Source of the DNA: Nannocystis sp. RBIL2
GTDB taxonomy: Bacteria; Myxococcota_A; Polyangia; Nannocystales; Nannocystaceae
Reading direction: 5' to 3'
Assembly: GCF_026626745.1 (NCBI RefSeq)
Contig: NZ_JAPNJW010000002.1
Location: 4,488,151-4,552,150 of the forward strand
Length of the DNA: 64,000 bases
Shown here: piece by piece, positions 1 to 10,600 of the stretch
Numbering within the stretch: position 1 is the first letter of the stretch
Layout of the letters: every line of letters begins with the position of its first letter
Notes under the pieces: model-generated
Told to the model about the DNA's origin: nothing
Database searches by the model: none
The model's input: only the letters and a program-made list of their open reading frames with translations
Translations under genes and position numbers: made by a program

Positions 1-1593
1 AAGCTCGGGCGGCTGCTTGGCGCTCGGGCGGCCAGGACCGTCCCGCCGCCCCCTCCCGCTCCGGGAATCGCGGGGGTAGCAAAGTTCCAGGCCGAGAGCG
101 TCGACGACGCCCGTGTCGCGGAGCTCATCGACATGTCTCATGAGGTCGTCGACCTGGCCTCAGAGGCAGCCGAGGCCGCGTCCGGAACCTCGGGCGCTGG
201 TGTTGACGCCGGTCCGCGCCCCGTCGCTCCCGACATGAGCCGCCCGCAAGCTGTCTCCGGGGAGATTTCAGATCGAGTCGAGCCGGCCCAGGGCACGGCG
301 CCTCGGCGCCCGGTTCAGCGCAAGACCGTACTCGCCCCGCCCGCCGAGGGCGCACGCTCGACACGGCGCAAGACCTTGCTTCTGAAGCCGGACGTGGACA
401 TGCCGGCGCCGGTCGAGTTGAGCGCGACCGGGAAGGTCGCAACGACCACGGCCGGCGACCCTCTGATCGACAACGTTCGGGCGGCCGAGCACATGCGCCG
501 GGCCGGCGACCTCGATTCGGCGGCGGAGCACCTGTGCGAAGCGGCCCGCGAGGCGGCAGAGATGGGCGCGCCGCAGGCCGCGGTGGAGCATGCCAATGGG
601 GCGCTCGCGCTGCTGGCGACGCTGCCGGTCGGCGTGTCTCGACAGCGACTCAAGGCACGAGCGCTGCTCGAGCTGGGGCGAGTCCAGTGGCAAGCGCCGG
701 GCTACGAACACGGGTTCACGCTGGCGCTGGCGCGTTCGTCGCTCGAGGCAGCGCGCGCCGAGCTCGACCCGGACGCGCCGGTCGACCTCGTCGTCGATCT
801 GGCGCAGGCGCTGGCGGGGGTCCACTTCGACCTCGGTGATCCGCCATCGCTCGCGCGGGCGCTCGCCGAGGTGGAGGAGGCCAGCCGTGTACTGCACGCG
901 GCGAATGACCCGATCGGCGCGGCCTGCCTGTTCAACGATCAGGCCGCGGTGCATGTCCGCATGGGCGACGGCGCCCACGCACTGAAGCTCTTGCGCGCGT
1001 CTCGTGCGATCTTCGACGCGCGCGCCCAGGACGATCCGGTAGCCCTGCGCGAGCTCGCCGAGTCGGAGCACCTCCTGGCCAACTTGCCGCTTCATGCGCG
1101 GATGCGACTCGGTCGGGAAGAGGAGGGCTACGCGATCGGTCTGGACCATGCGCTCGCAGCAGAGCGGGCGTTCAGGGAGCTCGACGATGACCGCGAGCTC
1201 GCCCGCGTGTGGGAGACGATGGGTCGCCTCGAGCTCAAGCGCCTTCGCCTCGAGGAGGCCAGGCACCGGCTCGAGGCCGCCTTCGAGGCGCAGACACGAA
1301 TCGGCGACCTGACGGGCCTGGCGCAGACCACGGAGTTTCTGTCGGAGGTGCTGGCGTGGTGCGGTCGCAACGCCGAGGCGATCACGATGCTCCGCGACTC
1401 GGTGATCTACAACCGCGACAAGGGGTCGCCGCGCGGGCTGATCTCCAACCGCCAGGCGTTCACCGCGTTGTCGTCGCGTTTTGCACAACTGCCGCAGCAC
1501 GCGGACGGTCTCCGGGAGGTGGAGATTTTGTTGGCCGCCGGCGAACGCGAGCTCGGCGTGTCCCGACCATCGGACGCGACCGCAGTGCGTTGA
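1..1593 (+). CDS. TPR-repeat protein, C-terminal part (5' end outside window)
   Basis: The frame is open from base 1 to the stop at 1593, so the gene probably begins upstream. The ATG at 133 is only the first internal Met and I see no convincing ribosome site before it. The first 150 visible residues are Pro/Ala-rich and probably disordered, with two similar basic stretches ending in KTVLAPP and KTLLLKP. From about residue 155 to 500 the protein is a run of paired helices rich in Ala, Leu, Glu and Arg, with TPR-like spacing (for example AEHMRRAGDLDSAAEHLCEA). In myxobacteria such arrays often form the C-terminal part of Ser/Thr kinases or regulators, where they bind partner proteins. No kinase motif lies in the window, so the catalytic part, if any, is upstream. 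TPR fold is well supported; the kinase link is inference. Confidence 0.75.
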   Translation, partial: KLGRLLGARAARTVPPPPPAPGIAGVAKFQAESVDDARVAELIDMSHEVVDLASEAAEAASGTSGAGVDAGPRPVAPDMSRPQAVSGEISDRVEPAQGTAPRRPVQRKTVLAPPAEGARSTRRKTLLLKPDVDMPAPVELSATGKVATTTAGDPLIDNVRAAEHMRRAGDLDSAAEHLCEAAREAAEMGAPQAAVEHANGALALLATLPVGVSRQRLKARALLELGRVQWQAPGYEHGFTLALARSSLEAARAELDPDAPVDLVVDLAQALAGVHFDLGDPPSLARALAEVEEASRVLHAANDPIGAACLFNDQAAVHVRMGDGAHALKLLRASRAIFDARAQDDPVALRELAESEHLLANLPLHARMRLGREEEGYAIGLDHALAAERAFRELDDDRELARVWETMGRLELKRLRLEEARHRLEAAFEAQTRIGDLTGLAQTTEFLSEVLAWCGRNAEAITMLRDSVIYNRDKGSPRGLISNRQAFTALSSRFAQLPQHADGLREVEILLAAGERELGVSRPSDATAVR

Positions 1594-1699
1594 ACATCCT
1601 TCCGCGCGGCGCCAGGGCGTTCTGGGCCGCGATTGCGAACGGTCGCGGGCATCGGCTTGCGCTCTTGGTACTCGCGTAGGCCCAGGAGCCCCGGCGGCG

Positions 1700-1945
1700 T
1701 CACTCGCCCGACCGCAGACACAGCCGGCCGACCGCGAACAAGAAGTCGGCGACCTGCGCGACCGGCAGCTCCGGACCGGGCCGAAGGTGGCCCGAGACCT
1801 CGCGGATCTGGATCCGCATCACGTCGCCCTGCGCCCACGAGGCGAACCGCCGCGTCAGTCGCATGCGCTCGCCGTTGCTCAGTTCGAACTCGACGTACGG
1901 CTGATCGCTGCTGTCGGTCGTCTCGATGAAGTTCGGTGCCGCCAT
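1700..1945 (-). CDS. small hypothetical protein (81 aa)
   Basis: I do not recognise this protein. I chose the ATG at 1945, not an upstream start at 2257, because the sequence before it is Arg/Ala/Gly-rich out-of-frame-type translation, whereas from 1945 it looks like a folded domain. It alternates hydrophobic and polar residues (VEFELSNGERMRLTRRF, then GDVMRIQIREV) and ends in a helix containing ADFLFAVGRL. That suggests a small beta-barrel or SH3-like fold with a C-terminal helix. There is no signal peptide, Cys pair or catalytic motif. It converges with the TPR gene and is divergent from the amylase gene, so it is probably transcribed alone. Confidence 0.5.
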   Translation of the reverse strand: MAAPNFIETTDSSDQPYVEFELSNGERMRLTRRFASWAQGDVMRIQIREVSGHLRPGPELPVAQVADFLFAVGRLCLRSGE

Positions 1946-2321
1946 GTTCTCGATGGTCCCACAAGCCGACCTCGGGCGAACGGGTCCCGCACGCTCGAAG
2001 CCGAGCCGACCCCGACCCGCCCCGGCGGCCACCTGCGCCAGCCTTGTGGCTCGAGGCGCCGCGAGGTCGCGCCCCGGCGCTCGTCGAGCGTCCCTGAGCT
2101 GCAGGCGGCGCTGACCCCCGCGCCGCCGCCCGGCCGCACATTCATGCGGCTTTGCGACGAGCTGAGCGCCGCAGCGCGGGCGGTGATCGCCGGCGGCGAT
2201 TGGCGGGCCCTGTAGAGCTCGCTCGCAGGGGCGCCATGGAGGCTTGTGCGCCTGCAACGAACGGGGCGCTGCGGGGGGAGCGTTCGGCTATCCTCTGCGG
2301 CCCTCACGACTGGACACTCTC
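1946..2321. other. divergent intergenic region
   Basis: This 376-base gap between a minus-strand hypothetical gene and the plus-strand amylase must hold both promoters. It is as GC-rich as the coding DNA and I can name no promoter, operator or RNA gene in it. Open frames through it are probably chance. Confidence 0.5.
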
Positions 2322-4118
2322 ATGCGACATCGATATCACGCGCTCTCGAGCACGCCACTCTTGTTCGCAGCCCTGGTGGGCTGCCCCGCGCCCGAAGCCG
2401 GCGAGACGGGGACGGAGACCGCGACGCAGGCGACCACGGACGAGACGACGGGGGCGGCGAGCTTTCCCACGACGACCACCACCGAACCGCCGCCGACGAC
2501 GAGCGAAGGCACGACGGACGGCACGGCGACCGACACCGGCGAGGACACTGACACGGGCGAGCCGTCGGAGGACGTCGATCTCGACCCGTGGCGCGACGCG
2601 ATCATGTACTTCGTGTTCGTCGATCGCTTCGCCAACGGCGACCCGGGCAACGACGCGCCGATCGGCGCCCCGGTCGACCCGGAGGCCGACTACCTCGGCG
2701 GCGACTGGAAGGGCATCACCGACAAGATCGAGGAGGGCTACTTCACCGCCCTCGGCGTCGACGTGCTGTGGCTGAGCGTGCCGATGGACAACCCCTCGAA
2801 GGGCCACCCGGACCTCGAGATGGTCCACTACTACAGCGGCTACCACTCGTACTGGCCAGAGCACCTCGACCAGCCCGAGGAGCACTTCGGGACGATGGAG
2901 GAGTTCAAGGCGCTCGTCGACGCCGCGCACGCCAAGGGCCTGCGCGTGGTCCTCGACTACGCGATGAACCACGTCTACATCGACTCGCCGGTGTACGACG
3001 ACCACCCGGAGTGGTTCTGGCCGCTCGACCAGGACTACGGCGGCGAGACCAAGGAGTGCCTGTGCGGCCACGCCTGCTCGTGGGACGAGCCGACCGAGCG
3101 CAAGCGCTGCTGGTTCACGCCGTACCTGCCCGACTTCGACTTCACCAACCCCGAGGCGCGCAAGTTCTCGATCGACAACGCGCTGTGGTGGATCACCGAG
3201 ACCGGCATCGACGGCTATCGCCTCGACGCGCTCAAGCACATCGAGGACGAGTGGATCCTCGAGTTCCGCGACCGTGTCGAGCAGGAGATCGAGCCGCAGA
3301 CGAAGGCCCACTTCTACACGGTGGGCGAGACGTTCACCGGCGACAAGGCGCTGCTCAAGTACTACGTCGAACCCGGCAGGATGCTCGACGGACAGTTCGA
3401 CTTCCCGATGCGCATGGCGATCGCCGCGACGGTGCTCCGCCGCCAGCGCACCGAGGAGGGCGTGGTGAAGCCGACGTCGATGCAGGAGCTCGACCAGTTC
3501 CTGACCGACAACGAGGGCTTCTACGAGCCGGGCCTGATGAGCAACTTCCTCGGCAACCATGACATCCCGCGGGTGATCCATCAGGCCGAGGACACGCCGC
3601 GGTGGGATAACGAGTGGAGCGGCAGCGGCACCGAGCAGTGGGACAGCCCCCCGCCGCTGCCCGCGGGCGTGTCTGCGTTCGAGCGCCTGGCCAGCGCGTA
3701 CACGGTGATGCTGACGCTCAACGGGATCCCGCTGATCTACTACGGCGACGAGATCGGGATGGCCGGCGCTGGCGACCCCGACAACCGCCGCATGATGGAC
3801 TGGGACGACGCCGCCTACACCGAGGGCCAGAAGCTGCTGCTCACGCACGTCAAGAAGATGACCGCGATCCGCAAGCAGCACCCGGCGCTCAGCCGCGGCG
3901 CCCGCACGACGCTGTCGGTGACCGACGAGACCTTCGCGTACGAGAAGACCGACGAGGACTCCGGCGACCGCGTGCTCGTCGTGATCAACCGCAGCGACGA
4001 GCCGCAGACGGTCGAGGGCGTGCCCGCCGGCTCGTACACCGACCTGCTGTCCGGCGACGCCGTCGAGGGCGGCGCAATCGAGGTGTCCGCGCGCACCTCA
4101 CTCGTGCTGACCCAGTGA
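2322..4118 (+). CDS. GH13 alpha-amylase lipoprotein
   Basis: A 598-residue glycoside hydrolase family 13 enzyme that should cleave alpha-1,4-glucans at the cell surface. The ATG at 2322 was chosen because it starts a lipoprotein signal: basic MRHRYH, a hydrophobic stretch, then lipobox ALVGC. A Thr/Glu/Gly-rich linker of about 60 residues follows. The barrel starts near residue 88 (DPWRDAIMYFVFVDRFANGD). All four GH13 regions are present: DYAMNHV (D212), YRLDALKH (nucleophile D302), GETF (acid/base E336) and GNHD (D414). A C-terminal beta domain of about 85 residues ends at VLTQ. Whether it is a true amylase or prefers maltodextrin cannot be read from the motifs. No transporter or regulator for starch use lies nearby, so it appears to be a single-gene unit. 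Confidence 0.9.
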   Translation: MRHRYHALSSTPLLFAALVGCPAPEAGETGTETATQATTDETTGAASFPTTTTTEPPPTTSEGTTDGTATDTGEDTDTGEPSEDVDLDPWRDAIMYFVFVDRFANGDPGNDAPIGAPVDPEADYLGGDWKGITDKIEEGYFTALGVDVLWLSVPMDNPSKGHPDLEMVHYYSGYHSYWPEHLDQPEEHFGTMEEFKALVDAAHAKGLRVVLDYAMNHVYIDSPVYDDHPEWFWPLDQDYGGETKECLCGHACSWDEPTERKRCWFTPYLPDFDFTNPEARKFSIDNALWWITETGIDGYRLDALKHIEDEWILEFRDRVEQEIEPQTKAHFYTVGETFTGDKALLKYYVEPGRMLDGQFDFPMRMAIAATVLRRQRTEEGVVKPTSMQELDQFLTDNEGFYEPGLMSNFLGNHDIPRVIHQAEDTPRWDNEWSGSGTEQWDSPPPLPAGVSAFERLASAYTVMLTLNGIPLIYYGDEIGMAGAGDPDNRRMMDWDDAAYTEGQKLLLTHVKKMTAIRKQHPALSRGARTTLSVTDETFAYEKTDEDSGDRVLVVINRSDEPQTVEGVPAGSYTDLLSGDAVEGGAIEVSARTSLVLTQ

Positions 4119-4199
4119 GCCGGCTCGCTCGACCCAATAGAGCGCGGCCACCGAGGCGCTGGTGTGCAGGCGAGCACCTCGCGCCGAGGTGGCAATGAT

Positions 4200-4214
4200 G
4201 CCCTTCGGACAGGT
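4200..4214. repeat. copy of the TGTCC/GGACA palindromic element
   Basis: On the minus strand this reads ACCTGTCCGAAGGGC, close to the short palindrome seen many times after 32 kb. It lies between the convergent stops of the amylase and a dehydrogenase, the same kind of place as the other intergenic copies. It is the only copy I saw left of 32 kb. Confidence 0.4.
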
Positions 4215-4272
4215 CGGCTCGAAGGGATCGCAGGTCGGCGGCGGTTCACGCCCGAATGTCCTTTTGCCGGCC

Positions 4273-5307
4273 TCAGGAGCCGGGCGGCCGATAACGGCGA
4301 GCGTCACGACGCGCCGTCTCGGCGCGAGCCTGCACCTCGACATCCGCGCTGCCGGCCACGACCTCGGCGCCGACGCGCATCTTCGCCGTATGCCCGGGTG
4401 GGCCGGGCGACGGCAGCACGCGATCGAAGCCGGCCCAGATGCGGGTCATCAGCCCCGGCGCGGCGCCCTGAGCCCGCACCGCGAGCCACGAGCCGGGGGA
4501 GATCGCGCGCTGGCGGTCGCCGTGGATCGCCGCGTCGACGACGATCCGCGCGGCGCGGTCCGTGCTGCTCGCCGACCACCTCGAGGTCAGGCCGCGCGCG
4601 AACCACTTGAACTCCTCCTCCTCGCGGCCGTTGAAGTGGGTGTACAGCGACGCGCCGTCGGCGAGCGGCGGCGGCGTGATCGTGCTGACGAGGATGCCGT
4701 CCTTGCGCAGCTCGACCGTCAGCACCTCCGACCAGCCGGTCGCGGCGTACTTGCCGACGACATAGGCCGCGTGATGGGGGATCGGGATCTTGCCGGCGAC
4801 CGACGTGATGTTGACGATGCGGCCGAAACCGCGGGCGCGCATGTGGGGCAGCACCGCCATCGTCGGCCGGTAGTGCACCCAGAAGATGTTGCGGATCGCC
4901 GCCTCGAGATCGTCCGGGTGCAGCTCGGCGACGGGGCCGAAGAATATCTGCCCCGCGTTGTTGACGAGGACGTCGACCGCGCCGAATGTATCGAGCACAC
5001 CCTTGATGAATGCCTCGACCTGGACCGGGTCGCTGGCGTCGCAGGCCATGCCGAACACGTCTGCGCCTCGCAGGCGGAGCTCGGCGACTGCCCGGGCGAT
5101 CGCTTCGCCGTCGCGGCCGCAGATGGCCAGCTTGCAGCCGTGGCGCAGGAACTCGCACGCGATCGCGTAGCCGAAGCCACGGCCGCCGCCAGTGACGACG
5201 ACGACGCGGCCCTGCAAGGCGATGCGTCGTCGTCGACGCGAAAGCATCCGCGCCCCCGCTGCGACGCCGAGCGCCCCTCCCACGATCGCCGAAATTCGCC
5301 GGAACAT
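4273..5307 (-). CDS. short-chain dehydrogenase/reductase, membrane-anchored type
   Basis: An NAD(P)-dependent oxidoreductase of the classical SDR family, 344 residues with the start at 5307. Longer upstream starts add only Arg/Pro-rich sequence. Residues 5-22 form a hydrophobic segment followed by five arginines, which suggests an N-terminal membrane anchor. The dinucleotide site is TGGGRGFG at 39-46, then CGRD, NNAG, and the catalytic Ser and YxxxK (AAYVVGKYA). The C-terminal 100 residues (THFNGREEEEFKWFARG onwards) are longer than in soluble SDRs. That layout fits SDRs acting on lipid or sterol-like substrates at the membrane, but the substrate is not known. The last 40 residues are Arg/Ala-rich and probably disordered. 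It is transcribed toward the amylase, alone. Confidence 0.85.
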   Translation of the reverse strand: MFRRISAIVGGALGVAAGARMLSRRRRRIALQGRVVVVTGGGRGFGYAIACEFLRHGCKLAICGRDGEAIARAVAELRLRGADVFGMACDASDPVQVEAFIKGVLDTFGAVDVLVNNAGQIFFGPVAELHPDDLEAAIRNIFWVHYRPTMAVLPHMRARGFGRIVNITSVAGKIPIPHHAAYVVGKYAATGWSEVLTVELRKDGILVSTITPPPLADGASLYTHFNGREEEEFKWFARGLTSRWSASSTDRAARIVVDAAIHGDRQRAISPGSWLAVRAQGAAPGLMTRIWAGFDRVLPSPGPPGHTAKMRVGAEVVAGSADVEVQARAETARRDARRYRPPGS

Positions 5308-5789
5308 CCCCGGTCCGTGGCCGAGGAACACGGCCTCGCAAGCGAGGGCCCCGTCCGGGCCGCGAGGACCGGGCAAGCTCGCCCGGCGGCGAGCTGGTGA
5401 ACGATCCGGGCGGAGCCGCGGCGGAGAGAGCGCGGTGCGTCCCCACGAGGAAAAGGCGCGAGAGCCGTCCGCCGGTCGGGCGTGGCGCAGCAGGCGGGAG
5501 TGCATCACCGGGTCATGCCAGCGCCGTACGCGTGCTCGTCCTCGGCGGCACCGAGGCGCTCGAGGCCTCGTTACACGTCGCGGGACCCTGCCACCGCGCG
5601 CCGTAGTCGAGACTTCGGCGCTCCACAGCCGGCCGGCTGCAAGGGCGGCATGCCCGCATGCGCGAGGGCGTGTGCATCAAGGAGCTCGCGCCGGCCTCTC
5701 TCGGCTCGATCGTGATGCGGCGACGTCGCGCGCAGGTGTTCGTCGCCGCGCTCCGCGAGGTGCCGCTCGACGACCGCCGCCGGTCGAGC
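5308..5789. other. intergenic region between dehydrogenase start and large operon end
   Basis: A 482-base stretch between the last gene of the large operon and the start of the dehydrogenase, both on the minus strand. It should contain the operon's terminator and the dehydrogenase promoter. I see no strong hairpin with a T run and no believable small gene. Confidence 0.45.
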
Positions 5790-7646
5790 TCACTCGGACT
5801 TCTCCACGTCGACGATGTCGTCGAACGACAGCCCGCTCGATCGCTCGCCGCGACCGACCTGCTTGCGGACGCCGAGCCACACGTGGGCCTCGCCGTTGGT
5901 CGCGCGGGTGCGCTGAAACGACTTCGTGACGCGGATGCCCGCGCGGGGGACCTCCTCCTCGTGGACGAAGAACTTGGCCACCGGGCCGCCGTCGAGGCCG
6001 GGGCGCAGCAGCCCGGTGCGGGGCTCGATCAGCGCCGGCTCCGGCGCCGGATCGCCCGCGATCGTCCGCGGCATGCGGCTGCGCTGCAGCTGGACCTCGC
6101 GGTTGGAGCCGGGCACATGCACGGGGACGAACGGGATCCAGTGCTCGGGCACGGAGGTCATCGCCCGGTAGCTGATCGCGGCCGCGTAGTCCTCCGACTC
6201 TGCCGGCTCCGACGCGCCGACCCGGTCGCGGTGGTACTTCGCCGTCTCCTCCGCGGCCTCGCTGCCCGACTGGCCCTGGCCGGTGACGCCGGGGATCACG
6301 GCCTCGATCGCCCACACCATGTTGGCCATCTCGTCGCGCACGAGGTGCACGTCCTCGAGCGGTCGGCCCTCCTGCGACGGGGCCGTGCATGGCGGCAGGA
6401 GCAGGCTCGTGTCGGCCTCGACCGGGTCGTCGCCCTTGACGCTCAGGGTGTACATATTCCAGCGGTGCCAGCTCTGATCGTTGCCCTTTCCCGCGGCCTT
6501 GAGCCAAAACCGCTCGCCGAACGAGTTGGTCACCGCCATTCCCTCGACCTCGGCGAGGGTGCCCGCCGGCAGGCGGAACGGCACGAGGAACCAATCGTTG
6601 GCGTACACCAGCCCGAACTCGATCAGCAGCAGCTGCGCGAGGTCCGTCGTCGACGGCTTGACGTCGCCGAAGTCGGTCTTGCGGTCCTCGAGCGCCCACC
6701 AGCGCGTGTCGGGCATCCCCTCGAACGCCACCGGGGTCGGGATGAACGAGCGCGTGACCGGACTCTCGGGGGGCAGGAGCGCGGGCAGCGGGCCGAAGCC
6801 GGGCTCGCCCGGGTCGTGGTCGAAGGCGTACCAGTCGAGGTGTCCGTGGGCGTACTCGTCGGCGGCGAGCACCTTCTCCGCGCCCTTCTTCTGCACCGAG
6901 CAGGCGAACGCGTACTCGAGGGACGCCGGCTTCCACGCCGCCTCTGCCGCGGGTACGCGGTAGATCGACGCGAACCACTTCACGAGCTCGTCGCCGAGCT
7001 CGTCGAGCGCGGCCTCGTCGACGGCCGATCCGGTGGTGATGCCGTCCGACGCCCGCGGCGCTCCCGCTTGCCCGACCAGGTAGAGATAGAGCTCCCCGCC
7101 GTCGATGCACCGCCCGGCCAGGGCGGCGTATTGCTGGACGGCGCCGCGGTGCGCGGACACGGGGGCCGACGCGGCGTCCGCGGTCGGCACCTCGAACCGG
7201 TACTTCTCGCGGAACTGGACCTCGTAGGCGCCGAGGCCGGCGGCGGACAGCATCCTGCGCCACTGCCGGCCGATCTGCGCGCGCATGTCGAGGTGCATCT
7301 TCTGCCCGCTCGCGCTCCACTGGATCGGCAGCTGCTCCACCTTCGCCTCGAGCGGGGCGGCCAGGGACAGCGCCTCGGGGGCGCCGCCCTCGGACCGGTA
7401 CTTGGTGAGCGGCGTGGTGTGCATGTGGATCTTGGCGAAGACGGGCCAGCCGGCGTCCTCCCCCTGGTACTCCCCCGTCTGCCACTGCCTCGTCAGCATC
7501 CACAGGGCGTCGCGCACCTCGGCCTTGAGCGCGCGGTCGAAGTCCGCGGTCCGCGGCCTGCCCTCGAGCCGGTTCCACATGACGGCGGTCGGCCGAGTGG
7601 GTTTGATGACCGCATCCACGTCCGTGACGACATATTGTCCCTTCAT
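5790..7646 (-). CDS. uncharacterised 618-aa protein, last gene of the large operon
   Basis: I do not recognise a named family. The start at 7646 follows the stop of the 1806-aa gene by four bases, and the ribosome site (GAGGCG) overlaps that stop, so translation is probably coupled. There is no signal peptide or membrane segment, which points to the cytoplasm or export by another route. The protein is rich in Trp, Tyr and Pro with mixed helix and strand. The N-terminal part has ALWMLTRQWQTGEYQGEDAG at about 47-66, and the C-terminal part has MTSVPEHWIPFVPVHVPGSN. No nucleotide-binding or hydrolase motif is visible. Its constant association with the four upstream genes suggests a structural or assembly role in the same complex; this is inference from position only. 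Confidence 0.8.
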   Translation of the reverse strand: MKGQYVVTDVDAVIKPTRPTAVMWNRLEGRPRTADFDRALKAEVRDALWMLTRQWQTGEYQGEDAGWPVFAKIHMHTTPLTKYRSEGGAPEALSLAAPLEAKVEQLPIQWSASGQKMHLDMRAQIGRQWRRMLSAAGLGAYEVQFREKYRFEVPTADAASAPVSAHRGAVQQYAALAGRCIDGGELYLYLVGQAGAPRASDGITTGSAVDEAALDELGDELVKWFASIYRVPAAEAAWKPASLEYAFACSVQKKGAEKVLAADEYAHGHLDWYAFDHDPGEPGFGPLPALLPPESPVTRSFIPTPVAFEGMPDTRWWALEDRKTDFGDVKPSTTDLAQLLLIEFGLVYANDWFLVPFRLPAGTLAEVEGMAVTNSFGERFWLKAAGKGNDQSWHRWNMYTLSVKGDDPVEADTSLLLPPCTAPSQEGRPLEDVHLVRDEMANMVWAIEAVIPGVTGQGQSGSEAAEETAKYHRDRVGASEPAESEDYAAAISYRAMTSVPEHWIPFVPVHVPGSNREVQLQRSRMPRTIAGDPAPEPALIEPRTGLLRPGLDGGPVAKFFVHEEEVPRAGIRVTKSFQRTRATNGEAHVWLGVRKQVGRGERSSGLSFDDIVDVEKSE

Positions 7647-7650
7647 CGCC

Positions 7651-10600
7651 TCAGCCTCCGAATTGATCGTAAATATTGTTGTTGAAGGCGATGTTGGTGG
7701 CGATGGTCACCTGATACAGCGTGGTCGCCATCATCGTCGCCGGCAAGAACTGGCCGTAGCCCAGGTTGCCCACCTTGTCGGGCTCCACGGCGCGCCGCTT
7801 CGCGGCCGCGAGCGTCTCGTGCAGCGCTCCGACCACGTGCTCCCAGTGCCAGGTCCCCGTCAACACCGGCGGGACCACCAGCAGCATGGCCTGGGGCGGT
7901 GCGGCGCGCGGCCGGTCGAAGTGGAACGTCACGCCGGTCACCTGATCCTTCGCCGGGATGACCTCGGTCCATTCGTCGATCAGGAGGCCGCACTGCGGCG
8001 CGGCCTTGTGGAACGGACCAGCGAAATGCGCGGTGTACAGCAGCCGGTCGCCGGTCGGGGCGTACCCGTGCGGGATCTCGAGCCCGAGCCAGTGATCGTC
8101 CGTCCGGTAGGGCAGCTGCAGCGCCGTGAGCTCGACGGGGTCGCCGGTGAACGCCTCGGCGAGGGTGACCGCGTTCTCCCAGTGGAGCAGCTTGTCACGC
8201 ACGCGCGCGGCTCCGTACAGCCAGTCGTCCACCGGGAACCGGCGATTGCGGGTGGTGCTCAGATAGTCGAGCAGCGCCGGGGCGCCCGCGAGGGAATTCT
8301 CGAGCTCGGCGCCGCGGACCGGCGACAGGGTGAAGCGGGGCAGCAGCTTGATCTCGTCGCCGAGCACCGGGCCGGCCGCCGCGAGCATCCGCCGCACCCG
8401 CCCCTCGGCGTGGTCGATCGCCGCCGCCTCGGCGAGCCCGGCGGTGGCGCTGGCGATCCGCGTCGCAAGCTCCTCGGCGAGGCCCTCGACACGAGCGACG
8501 AGGTCCGCGCGCAGCGCGATCATGGCGGCCTTCTGATCCTCGATGTCGAGCGGGGCCGCGTCGTGCTGCGCGGCCAGCAGCGCCTGGGCCTCGACGGCCG
8601 CGACGTAGTCGACCAGCTCCGTCGGGCCTGCCGTCTGGAGGTCCTTCCAGGCGGCCAGGCGCGCGTCGAACAGCGCCTTCTTCGCCTCGACGGCGGTCTT
8701 GAAGTCGAGCGGTTGCGCCGGGAGATCCACGGTGGTGGTCGACGCGATCGTCCCCTCGGCCGCGAGGAGCACAGCGAACTGCTCCTCCTCGGTCGCCAGC
8801 GGCGAGAACGTCGCCAGCTTCGCGGCGTACTCGAAGGCCTTCTCGTCCCAGCGGGTGACGAGCTCGCCGACCTTGGCGATGACGGCCTGGAAGATCGCGC
8901 GCACGCTGCTGTGAATGTCGCCGGTGCCCGTATTGGGGACCCCGTGCAACGCGGCGCCGAGGAGCGCGTCCGTGACCGCGTGGACGTAATCGTCGAGGTC
9001 GGCCGGATCCGCGACGAGCGCCAGCAGCGTCGTCCTCCGCGCCTCCAGCACCGCGGCGGCTGCATTGATTCGCGCCGCCAGCTCGGCGAATTCGTAGGTG
9101 ACCCCGGCGGCCACCGTCTCGGTGGGCAGGCCGACGTCGGTGGGCCCGAGGAAGCGGCTCTTGAGCGCGAGGCTCCGCAGGCTCGCGATCAGCGGCGCGA
9201 GCTCGAAGAACGTCGCGTTGTCGACGACGGGCTGGGCGTAGTGGATCCGGATCGGGTACGCCGGGTGCGCGCCGTGGTAGCGGAGGAACTGCTCGATCCG
9301 GTCGTCGAGCTCGGTCATCGCCTGCTCTGCGTCCGGGTCGAGGTGAAGCAGATCGATCGCCGAGAGGCCCAGGTCGTTCAGGGTGATGATCGTGTGCGTC
9401 TCGAGCAGCGACAGCCCGGTGTAGGTGACCTGGCAGGCGATGACGGCGGGATCGGGCAGCCGCGCCGCGAGCCACGCGTTCAGGGGCGCCTCTGCCGCGG
9501 CCCGGGGGGTCGGGCTGGCCGGCGGGGCGGCGGCCGGGTCGAGGTGCAGCACCACGCGGTGGGTCAGCGTGGTGCCGCTCCGCGGCGTCCTCACCACCTC
9601 CGGCTCAGGCGGATACTTGCCCTTGCTGAACGCCGCGGTGTTCGCCGCGGACCGCTCGAAGTTGCCCTGGACCACCTGGTACACGCTCTCGGCCATCAGG
9701 AGGTCCGAGACCGCGTCGTGCAGGTCGAGCAGCGCGTCGACCTCGGCGTTGATCGCCGTCTCCGCGGGCGACGAGGGGTTCGGGTACAGCTTGCCGCTGG
9801 CGCGCACGTGCTCGGCGAGGCGCAGGCCGTCGACCACGTTGCGGGCCTCGAGCGATTCGATCTCCTGCTGCCCGTCCGACTTGGTCGAGTTCAACTTGTC
9901 GGCGACCAGCGGGAACTGTTGCCGGAGCGAGCCGATGAACTGGTCGACCTCGGCGAGCCCGTGCCGGTCGTGCAGGCCGCGCTCGAACCGGTAGCCGAGC
10001 AGCGCGGCGAGGCTCTGACCGTTGCGAACGCCCTCGAGCAGCGCCAGGGCCCGGCGCACCCGCTCGGACGACAGGTTCACCGCCATCCGCTGCTGCGCCT
10101 CCGGGCTCGCGTCCGAGGCGTTCACCATGTACGCGTTCTTCAGGATCGCCGCGGTGGCCGCGTGGTTGATCGAGGGCGCGTGGATGTAACCGCCGTTGCC
10201 GCTGTCCTCCACCAGGGGCGCCTGCCCGGGCTTGGCGAAGATGGCGCTCTGGTCGGGCGTGAGCGTCGCGGGCGCGAGTTGCTGCGCCCTGGGCTTCACG
10301 CCCTCGAGCCAGCCGTACGCGCCGAGGTAGATCCCCGTCTGGCCCTGGCCGAGCATCTGCTCGCGCCGCAGGGCCGCGAGCCCCGTCTTCCACGCGTCGA
10401 GGCGGTAGCTCGCGCAGTCGACGTGCTCTGCGAGCAGCCGCTCGAGCCGCGAGGTCGGCGTGTCCTTGAGGACATCCAGCGCGCGGAGCATCGCGGCGAG
10501 GTCGGCCCCCCACGCACCTTCCGGGTACGCGCGCTCGATGAACTCGACGAGCGGCGAATCGTCGCCGGTGACCTTCTTCTCCACCCGGTAGAGCTGGATC